DNA of 6,574 bases, taken from assembly GCA_003520425.1 (NCBI GenBank), contig DOUU01000010.1, positions 1 through 6,574 of the forward strand. Direction: 5' to 3'. Positions 1 through 6,574 of the stretch are shown here, in pieces. Position 1 is the stretch's first letter, and the number at the start of each line of letters is the position of its first letter. The position numbers and the translations under genes are program-made. The notes below the pieces were generated by a model. The model was given only the letters and a program-made list of their open reading frames with translations, made no database searches and was not told where the DNA came from. Origin of the DNA: Deltaproteobacteria bacterium (GTDB lineage: Bacteria; Myxococcota_A; UBA9160).

Positions 1-1
1 G

Positions 2-112
2 GGCCTGGAGCCTGCCGGAATCCCGAAGGCGACAGAAGATGGCGAAGATGCTCACTCCTAGGGTATGAGCACCTTCGACGCCTTCGGAGCATCTTCGGAG
101 ACGAGCGAGTAA
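2..112 (+). other. Possible 3' remnant of an upstream gene
   Basis: From the left edge one frame reads 19 residues (starting GLEPAGIPK, ending EDAHS), then hits TAG at 59-61. The same frame resumes as ATG at 65-67, reading MSTFDAFGASSETSE to TAA at 110-112. Both pieces have the Ser/Thr/Glu/Asp-rich composition of a natural C-terminal tail, while the other two frames look arginine-rich or very short. It could be the tail of a gene starting outside the window, with or without an interrupting stop, or simply leader DNA of the next gene. No family can be recognised in so short a stretch. Confidence 0.2.
23..98 (+). repeat. Overlapping inverted repeats upstream of the small HTH gene
   Basis: CCGAAGGCG (23-31) is perfectly complementary to CGCCTTCGG (79-87). 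Inside it, CGAAGATGCTCA (43-54) pairs with TGAGCACCTTCG (66-77) at 11 of 12 positions around an 11-base loop. The same left arm, CGAAGATGCTC (43-53), also pairs perfectly over 11 bp with GAGCATCTTCG (87-97). The two pairings exclude each other, so an RNA of this region could adopt two folds. No T-run follows, so it does not look like a simple terminator. It may be a leader structure, a protein-binding site or a relic of an element end. Confidence 0.55.
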
Positions 113-127
113 GCAGGGAGTAACCCT

Positions 128-676
128 ATGCCGCGAGTCTGCTCGATCTGCACGCACCCGGAGCTCGCCGGGATCGACCTTGCGATTCAATCGACGCCGA
201 ATCGGCGCATAGCGGCGCAGTACGGGCTCACCGAAGCCTCCCTGCGCCGTCACCGGCAGCGGCACCTACCGCAAACGCTCGCGGCCTCCAAGAAGGCCGA
301 GACGGTGACGCGGGCCGATGGGCTGTGGGAGGAGGCTTTGCGGCTTCAGGACGAGGCCGCAACGCTCGTGGACGCAGCAAAACGATCCGGCTCCGTCTCG
401 CAAGCAACGCAAGCCGTACTGTGCGCGCAGCGCGGCCTCGCTCTCATGGCCACACTCCGCGCGCAGATGCCCGAGGTGGCGGGACCTCGGCGCTTCACGA
501 TCACATGGCAGGACCCGCAGCGCACCCCGTGCCCACGCTGTGGGTTCATCCGCCCGAGCACGACGCCTCCGAATGGCGCGGCGGTGATCCCTCTTCCTAC
601 ACCTGCGAGGGACGCTGAAATCAGCGGCTTCGCACGCACGAATGCTTCGCAGGAATCGACGCCCGACGAATCTTGA
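128..676 (+). CDS. Small zinc-motif/helix-turn-helix protein, possibly from a mobile element
   Basis: Hypothetical 182-residue protein, probably a DNA-binding protein. The N-terminus has a C-x2-C-x-H motif (C5, C8, H10) and a helix-turn-helix-like stretch at about 26-47 (RRIAAQYGLTEASLRRHRQR) ending in H42 and H46, which could complete a metal site. Residues 60-115 look like long amphipathic helices. A second C-x2-C pair (C135, C138) lies in TPCPRCGF, and the last 40 residues are Pro/Thr/Ser-rich and probably disordered. The ATG follows a GGGAG ribosome site with a 7-base spacer. From memory, proteins with this CSIC-THPE opening recur in uncultured bacteria near phage- or plasmid-type primase/helicase genes. 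That fits the DUF3987-like relic at 2743-3076. Its biochemical role is unknown. Confidence 0.7.
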   Translation: MPRVCSICTHPELAGIDLAIQSTPNRRIAAQYGLTEASLRRHRQRHLPQTLAASKKAETVTRADGLWEEALRLQDEAATLVDAAKRSGSVSQATQAVLCAQRGLALMATLRAQMPEVAGPRRFTITWQDPQRTPCPRCGFIRPSTTPPNGAAVIPLPTPARDAEISGFARTNASQESTPDES

Positions 677-853
677 CCCCCTCGCCGTAGAATCCTTGGG
701 ATCGCGCATGCCGCCTGGCCAGAGCTCCAGCGTCGTCGAGCTTCGCGAGGTTTCTTGCCGAGAGGGGGTCTTCACGCCAGGGATCCACTCACCCGCTGGG
801 AAGGATCCACGCTGGGATCGGAGCGGCACAGGACGTGCGCAGGCCCTTGCGGT

Positions 854-1507
854 CTACACGGCGCGGCGTTGCCTGGTCACGGCTAGGCCCAAGACGCCCA
901 TGATCAGCATCACGATCGTGTCCGGCTCGGGCACGTTCACGTCGAAGGTCATGAAGACGTTGTAGTTCGTGGTGCCGTCGGTGACCGTCCAGCCCGAGGG
1001 CCCGAGCGAGAAGCCACACGTGTCCGCGCCCGTGTTGACGACGCAGGTGAGCGAGCTCACCACCGGCGTGTTACCCGTCGTCACAAACGGCGGCGACCAG
1101 GCAAGGGGCGCCGTCGCCGTCGCCGGGCCGGTCTCCACGATCTCATACTCGCCGCCCCCGAGCGGGATCGAAGTCACCGGAATGGCCGAGCTGCTAAGAA
1201 CGCTAAAAAGGCCGGGCGAGAGCGCGGGAAAGGGCGCACCCACGAAGGACACGGGCACGATGTTGTTCAGGTTGAAGCTCACGGTGTTCGCCACGTTGTC
1301 GTAGACGAAGGAACCGTTCACTGCGGCGTTGCCATTAAGCGTGAACGCGGGCGTAGTCGGGCAGGTATTCCCGCTGACGCAGATCGCGCCTTGGTCGACC
1401 CCCGGGCCGCCTGTCACCGGCAGCGTGATCAAGGTCGCAGACGCCGGCTTGGAGACGCACGCGAGGCCGAGCGCAATCAGAGCCACCGCTAATGTTCTGG
1501 ATCGCAT
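854..1507 (-). CDS. PEP-CTERM sorting domain protein (with two cysteine pairs)
   Basis: Exported protein of 217 residues, predicted substrate of an exosortase. A signal peptide spans about 1-24 (basic MRSR, hydrophobic core, cleavage after A22-S-A24). The mature part is rich in Val, Thr, Asn, Gly and Pro, with few charges, as in beta-rich surface proteins. It has four cysteines in two close pairs (C43/C49 and C155/C164), which could form disulfides outside the cytoplasm. The C-terminus is a textbook PEP-CTERM tail: VPEPD at 192-196, a hydrophobic helix 197-210, then an arginine cluster (TRQRRAV). The ATG has a G-rich ribosome site (GGGGGG, 9-base spacer). The gene starts 77 bases after the stop of a second PEP-CTERM gene on the same strand, so cotranscription is likely. 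The mature region resembles no family I recognise, so its job is unknown. Confidence 0.88.
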   Translation of the reverse strand: MRSRTLAVALIALGLACVSKPASATLITLPVTGGPGVDQGAICVSGNTCPTTPAFTLNGNAAVNGSFVYDNVANTVSFNLNNIVPVSFVGAPFPALSPGLFSVLSSSAIPVTSIPLGGGEYEIVETGPATATAPLAWSPPFVTTGNTPVVSSLTCVVNTGADTCGFSLGPSGWTVTDGTTNYNVFMTFDVNVPEPDTIVMLIMGVLGLAVTRQRRAV

Positions 1508-1576
1508 CTCTCGATTCCCCCCTGTCTCGGCCTTCGCCGCGAGCCTCGATACCCGGACCCGGGCCTCGCTTACCGA

Positions 1577-1600
1577 GCGCGGGCTCAGGAAAGCCCGCGC
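1577..1600 (-). terminator. GC-rich stem-loop over the stop codon of the upstream PEP-CTERM gene
   Basis: GCGCGGGCT (1577-1585) and AGCCCGCGC (1592-1600) form a perfect 9-bp stem with a 6-base loop. The TGA stop of the upstream PEP-CTERM gene (1585-1587) sits at the edge of the loop. No T-run follows on the minus strand, so it is not a canonical intrinsic terminator. It could weaken read-through into, or protect the mRNA between, the two PEP-CTERM genes. Confidence 0.35.
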
Positions 1601-2232
1601 CGCCGAGCCGCGGCTCCCAAGGCGACCAATCCGGAGCCGAGGAGAAGCGCGGTACCGGGCTCCGGTACTCCCTGGAAGATCACGTCGGCCTTGAGGGTCA
1701 CGTTGCCCACGACGGGCAGGCTAAACACCCCGATCGTAATTCCGTTCAGCGTGAGGGTTGAAGGGTTGCTTAGCGTGATCTGGCCTGCGAGCGAAGCGTT
1801 TGTGCCGTTCACCGTGGTCGAACCGAAGACATAGAGCCCCGTCCCCGAGACCGTGGCACTCGCCGCGATCGGGCCGACTGTGAACAAGTACGGGTTCGTG
1901 CCGGTCGTGGGCGCGATGGGCCCGTAGCCCGAGCCCGGGGTCACGGTTCCGCTCGTGAGCGTGATGTCTTCGCCGTGCAGGTTCCCGGTGAGCGCGAGTG
2001 GACCGTCCGGACCGGCCGTGAACTGGAACGACGTAAGGGTCTCGGCTGGGAGGTTGAAGGTGACCTGTGTGCCCGTGAGCGGGATGGTCGTCGACAACAC
2101 CGTGCCGCCGCTATCGCTCCCCAGAAGCGTCACCGAGCCACCCGTGAAGGTGTAGGTGGTTGCCTGCGCCGAGTCCGCAAGTCCAAGGGCAGCCGCAACC
2201 AGCACGAAGGTCGTTAATAACCGAGTTCGCAT
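1585..2232 (-). CDS. PEP-CTERM sorting domain protein (Gly/Thr-rich)
   Basis: Exported 215-residue protein, predicted exosortase substrate. The start chosen is the ATG at 2232, because it gives a clean signal peptide (MRTR, hydrophobic core, cleavage after A22-Q-A24) and follows a GAGGGGGG ribosome site. A GTG at 2304 in the same frame would add 24 charged residues ahead of the signal peptide and is unlikely. The mature part is cysteine-free, dominated by Thr, Gly, Leu, Ser and Val, and reads like repeated beta strands. The tail is VPEPG at 189-193, a hydrophobic helix 194-208, and RRR at 210-212. In known systems, exosortase acts at this motif in the inner membrane so that the protein is released or anchored at the surface, often with exopolysaccharide. 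It is not evidently a recent duplicate of its neighbour. Specific function unknown. Confidence 0.9.
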   Translation of the reverse strand: MRTRLLTTFVLVAAALGLADSAQATTYTFTGGSVTLLGSDSGGTVLSTTIPLTGTQVTFNLPAETLTSFQFTAGPDGPLALTGNLHGEDITLTSGTVTPGSGYGPIAPTTGTNPYLFTVGPIAASATVSGTGLYVFGSTTVNGTNASLAGQITLSNPSTLTLNGITIGVFSLPVVGNVTLKADVIFQGVPEPGTALLLGSGLVALGAAARRRGLS

Positions 2233-2258
2233 GGCGCTTTCTCTGCCCCCCTCGGGTG

Positions 2259-2278
2259 GCCTCGCCCGACGGCAAGGC
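2259..2278 (-). promoter_or_regulatory. Leader hairpin ahead of PEP-CTERM ribosome site
   Basis: On the minus strand, GCCTTGCC pairs with GGCGAGGC (one G-U wobble) around a 4-base loop. It lies 26 bases upstream of the ATG at 2232, just before the G-rich ribosome site, so it would fall in the 5' leader of the PEP-CTERM transcript. It could affect translation or mRNA stability, or be a chance fold in GC-rich DNA. Confidence 0.3.
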
Positions 2279-2341
2279 GTTCTTCTCCTTTTCGCGCCTG
2301 ACACGCGGAGTTCCCTTCCCAGGAAAACTCAGGACAATGGC

Positions 2342-2358
2342 ATGCAATGCATATGCCC
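2342..2358 (-). promoter_or_regulatory. Candidate sigma-54 (-24/-12) promoter for the PEP-CTERM pair
   Basis: The minus strand reads GGGCATATGCATTGCAT. It has the invariant GG at -24 and GC at -12 separated by exactly 10 bases, plus the TTGC-A/T element. It departs from the TGGCAC consensus at the first and last positions of the -24 half. Transcription would start near 2332, giving a leader of about 100 bases before the ATG at 2232. PEP-CTERM genes are known in several bacteria to be under RpoN with the PrsK/PrsR two-component system, which makes the match more credible. The site is also part of a near-palindrome (GGCAT at 2339-2343, ATGCC at 2353-2357), so an operator is an alternative reading. 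Confidence 0.45.
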
Positions 2359-2376
2359 GGGCCTCGGCGCGGCATG

Positions 2377-2395
2377 TGACGCGATTTAGGTGTCA
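2377..2395 (-). promoter_or_regulatory. Imperfect dyad upstream of the candidate sigma-54 promoter
   Basis: On the plus strand, TGACGC (2377-2382), a 7-base spacer and GTGTCA (2390-2395) form a 6-7-6 inverted repeat with one mismatch. It lies about 20 bases upstream of the -24 element and could bind an activator dimer. Enhancer sites for sigma-54 activators are usually farther away and often paired; I see only one copy. A TTGACA hexamer on the minus strand overlaps one arm, but no good -10 element follows at 16-18 bases. Confidence 0.28.
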
Positions 2396-2450
2396 ATTCA
2401 GGTAGTTGTCTTTGGGTTATGCCAGGGCGAAAAGACCCGAGGAAAAGCTG

Positions 2451-2478
2451 TTCCGCTGTGGCGGAAGTTCTCTTCCGC
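2451..2478. repeat. Three-part alternating hairpin
   Basis: TTCCGC (2451-2456) is complementary to GCGGAA (2461-2466), with a TGTG loop. The same middle segment, GCGGAAG (2461-2467), pairs with CTTCCGC (2472-2478), with a TTCT loop. Both stems are perfect and mutually exclusive. No T-run follows on either side. It may be a structured RNA element, a protein-binding repeat or a chance feature. Confidence 0.4.
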
Positions 2479-2592
2479 ATCGCCGCAACGAAGCAAGCGC
2501 GGAGCCGAGGAAGCTGGTGAACTACGTGCTCGCGAGAAACAGCACCCGTTTTCGACTTCGACGGCCCTCTACGGCCCCTCATCCGACCACGC

Positions 2593-2645
2593 GATTCCCA
2601 AAGCAAAGGCCCCGGGCGCAGAGCGATCGAGAGTGTTTGGGAATC
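2593..2645. repeat. Perfect 10-bp inverted repeat with 33-base interior
   Basis: GATTCCCAAA (2593-2602) and TTTGGGAATC (2636-2645) are exact reverse complements. The interior contains a CCCGGG palindrome. The arms are less GC-rich than the surroundings, which makes a chance match less likely. It could be a recombination or binding site, or the end region of a small decayed element. I saw no flanking direct repeat. Confidence 0.45.
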
Positions 2646-2742
2646 CTGGAAGTTGGTCGCTGGCGGCCAAAGGGCTGAGGCCTCGAAGCCGGCGAGGGGC
2701 GGCCGGTGCTCCTGCATTGCTCGGCTTTCTGCTCAAGATGGC

Positions 2743-3076
2743 GGCGCTATTGGGGTCGACGCTCAAGCCATGCTGAATCGGTTGTGGAGCGCACCGCCGT
2801 ACCTCGACCGAAACGTGTCGAAGCGAAACAAGGACGGCGGCGCTCGGCCTCGAGCGGCCCTTCGCCTGCATTCTCGGGGGCACACAGCCGGAAACCTTCT
2901 GGCGAACGGTTGGGGATGCTGAACTCGCCATCGCGAGCGGCTTCGTCAACCGGCTGGCCGTCTTCGCGGCCAAGGCAGGCCCTAGCCTTCCCCGCACAGC
3001 GGCTCCCCGCGACTTGATGCCGGCTGCTCTCCAAGCGCTCTCCAGCGAGCTTTGGCGGGAAGCTATCTACCCGTAA
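2743..3076 (+). pseudogene. Frameshifted relic of a DUF3987-like replication protein
   Basis: Two adjacent plus frames together read like one protein. The first (from 2743) gives GAIGVDAQAMLNRLWSAPPY then LDRNVSKRNKDG. The second (from about 2840) gives ALGLERPFACILGGTQPETF followed by WRTVGDAELAIASGFVNRL and AVFAAKAGP, ending at TAA 3074-3076. The join needs a shift of one base within a GGCGGCG run near 2835-2842. The PFAxxLGGTQPExFW...SGFxNRLxVF pattern matches what I know of DUF3987, P-loop proteins found in phage and plasmid primase/helicase modules. The N-terminal part with the ATPase motifs is absent, no start codon serves the second frame, and the end is close to the neighbouring gene. 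I therefore read it as a decayed fragment. A sequencing error could explain the shift but not the missing N-terminus. Confidence 0.55.
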
Positions 3077-3102
3077 TCTCTAGCTTTTATTCCACTTCAC
3101 GC

Positions 3103-3834
3103 TCAGAGGAAGTACCAAAGATCCAGAACATGGCCTTGGAGGTCGTGAAGGTGGCCAGAGCCGAGTGCCACCAGCAGGAAGAGGGACCCATTGGTGACGG
3201 CGTGGACAAGCACGACCGATGCGAGGTGCTTGCGACGGTAGAGCCAAAGATTCCACAGGAGGCCGGTGGCGGCTGCGACCGGGTACTCCCACGGAAGGTG
3301 GGAGAAGGTGAATGCGAGCCAAGTGCCGATGAAGCTCCGCCAGCGAAAGCGGGCCATCGGCACATCGCGGAAATCCTCACCCGTATCAAAAACATCGAGG
3401 TAGCGGATGAGAAAGCTGCGAATGAAAAGCTCTTCCATAAACGGCGTCACCAGTGCAAATCCCGCAAAGCGGATCGCCACATAGATCGGCGCAAGTGTCG
3501 TCCCGAGCGCATAGGGGCGGAATGCGGTCTGCGGATCGCGCCGGGGGAGCGCGGGAAAGAGCACATAGGGCGCGACCCAAACCACTGTCGTCACGAGGCC
3601 GAGGAGAACGTCTTGGAAGGCGCCCGGGAGCGTCGGCCGCCAGCTCCTGAGTTCAGGGTAGTCCCCCCGGAGAAAGAAGAAGAGGACAAGGGCTGCCGTG
3701 AGGGCGACCCGGAAAATCAGCATATAGGGGGCGATGTCGTGCGGCGTCCGCGCCTGCACTTCGGCTAGCAAGCCGAACGAGGCATACGGCACCACGTAGG
3801 GGCCCCAGCCGGTGCCTCGTCGCTGTGCCTCCAC
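3103..3834 (-). CDS. CPBP/CAAX-like membrane protease, exosortase-associated type
   Basis: Integral membrane protein of 243 residues in the CPBP (Abi/CAAX protease) family. The family motifs are all present: EE at 134-135 followed by R139 (MEELFIRSFL), H179 in FTFSH, and H211 with N215 in HAVTN. These form the presumed metal-binding or glutamate-type protease site in the membrane. Hydrophobic segments lie at about 38-56, 74-95, 113-130, 168-180, 185-198 and 205-225. Length and layout fit the CAAX-prenyl-protease-related family found in genomes with PEP-CTERM/exosortase, usually near the exosortase gene. The substrate is unknown. The start is GTG; a GGGAGG lies 12 bases upstream, rather far, but the frame offers no better start. 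It sits 145 bases after the pgi stop on the same strand and may be cotranscribed with it. An ordinary CPBP protease is the alternative. Confidence 0.85.
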   Translation of the reverse strand: MEAQRRGTGWGPYVVPYASFGLLAEVQARTPHDIAPYMLIFRVALTAALVLFFFLRGDYPELRSWRPTLPGAFQDVLLGLVTTVVWVAPYVLFPALPRRDPQTAFRPYALGTTLAPIYVAIRFAGFALVTPFMEELFIRSFLIRYLDVFDTGEDFRDVPMARFRWRSFIGTWLAFTFSHLPWEYPVAAATGLLWNLWLYRRKHLASVVLVHAVTNGSLFLLVALGSGHLHDLQGHVLDLWYFL

Positions 3835-3979
3835 CCTCGACGGTTGCCTCCCTTCCGCCGCCCCCTACGCGACCGTTGCGGTGTAGCACGGCCTTCCCGC
3901 GTCGGCCTCCAGGAGGGGCAAAGCGGAGAATCGAGACCAACAGGGTGCTCCCCGCGCGCCTTTCTCGGAAGTGAGGCGG

Positions 3980-6497
<2,518 letters not shown>

Positions 6498-6527
6498 GCG
6501 GAGAGGAGTGGCGAGAAGAGCCAAGAA

Positions 6528-6546
6528 GGCGCGCTGCGCCGTTTTT
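6528..6546 (+). terminator. Candidate intrinsic terminator after the transferase gene
   Basis: GGCGC (6528-6532), a 3-base loop and GCGCC (6536-6540) form a perfect 5-bp GC stem, followed one base later by TTTTT (6542-6546). It lies 30 bases past the stop codon at 6497, the expected place. The stem is short. A competing view is that the region is the start of another gene: a GTG at 6508 opens a frame (VARRAKKARC) running off the window end. Confidence 0.5.
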
Positions 6547-6574
6547 CGTGGCCTCGTGATGAACAAGCCGCTAG

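Larger units (their letters stand above)
2396..2742. other. Gene-free stretch with inverted repeats
   Basis: No reading frame here looks like a real protein: the open frames on both strands are Arg/Ser/Pro-rich, lack convincing ribosome sites and overlap one another. The region contains two clear inverted-repeat structures, listed separately. One plus frame just downstream (about 2706-2773, reading APALLGFLLKMAALLGST) looks protein-like and might be a further scrap of the relic that follows. I found no riboswitch or RNA gene that I could identify. Confidence 0.5.

Noticed and set aside
642..965. Plus-strand 107-codon open frame after the HTH gene
   Set aside because: It overlaps the end of the first PEP-CTERM gene on the other strand, has no ribosome site and no recognisable motif.
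1457..1507. Lipoprotein signal in the first PEP-CTERM protein (Cys17 in LGLAC)
   Set aside because: Position -3 is Gly rather than Leu/Val/Ile, and a normal signal peptidase I site (ASA, 22-24) follows.
2233..2304. GTG start at 2304 for the second PEP-CTERM protein
   Set aside because: It would bury the signal peptide behind 24 mostly charged residues; the ATG at 2232 gives a standard signal peptide.
2371..2400. Sigma-70 promoter from the minus-strand TTGACA near 2391-2396
   Set aside because: No acceptable -10 hexamer occurs 16-18 bases downstream; the sigma-54 candidate fits better.
2405..2480. Cyclic-di-GMP or other riboswitch in the region upstream of the PEP-CTERM genes
   Set aside because: The conserved cores I know for such riboswitches could not be found on either strand.
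2214..2717. Minus-strand 167-codon open frame across the gene-free stretch
   Set aside because: Its composition is unlike a real protein, it overlaps the PEP-CTERM start, and it has no convincing ribosome site.
3052..3768. Plus-strand 238-codon open frame opposite the CAAX-like protease gene
   Set aside because: It is very rich in charged residues with no family motif, and lies antisense to a gene with clear CPBP motifs.

Overview
The window is high-GC bacterial DNA. It most likely comes from an uncultured Gram-negative environmental bacterium: two proteins carry PEP-CTERM sorting tails, and a third resembles the CAAX-protease-like protein that accompanies the exosortase system. These traits occur together in Proteobacteria and related deep-branching phyla that make exopolysaccharide. 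I cannot name the taxon.

Layout, left to right. Positions 1-127 hold no convincing gene start but contain a striking set of overlapping inverted repeats directly ahead of a small zinc-motif/helix-turn-helix protein (128-676, +) of a type I associate with mobile elements. Next come two leftward PEP-CTERM protein genes (854-1507 and 1585-2232, -), each with a signal peptide and a VPEP-hydrophobic-Arg tail. A candidate sigma-54 promoter (2342-2358) and an imperfect dyad lie upstream of this pair. The long gap 2233-3102 also holds several inverted repeats and, at about 2743-3076 (+), a frameshifted relic of what looks like a DUF3987-type phage/plasmid replication protein.

The right half is chromosomal housekeeping. 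Leftward genes are a CPBP/CAAX-like membrane protease (3103-3834, -) and a full-length glucose-6-phosphate isomerase (3980-5620, -), which may form one transcription unit in the order pgi then protease. Diverging from pgi across 88 bp is a glutathione S-transferase family gene (5709-6497, +) with a long C-terminal extension, followed by a possible intrinsic terminator.

How they may work together (inference): the PEP-CTERM proteins would be exported and then processed at the inner membrane by an exosortase encoded elsewhere. The CAAX-like protein is a known genomic companion of that machinery. Pgi feeds fructose-6-phosphate into sugar-nucleotide and exopolysaccharide synthesis, so its position next to an exosortase accessory gene may be meaningful or accidental. 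The small HTH protein and the DUF3987-like relic on either side of the PEP-CTERM genes suggest a decayed integrated element. I found no CRISPR array, rRNA, tRNA or intact insertion sequence.
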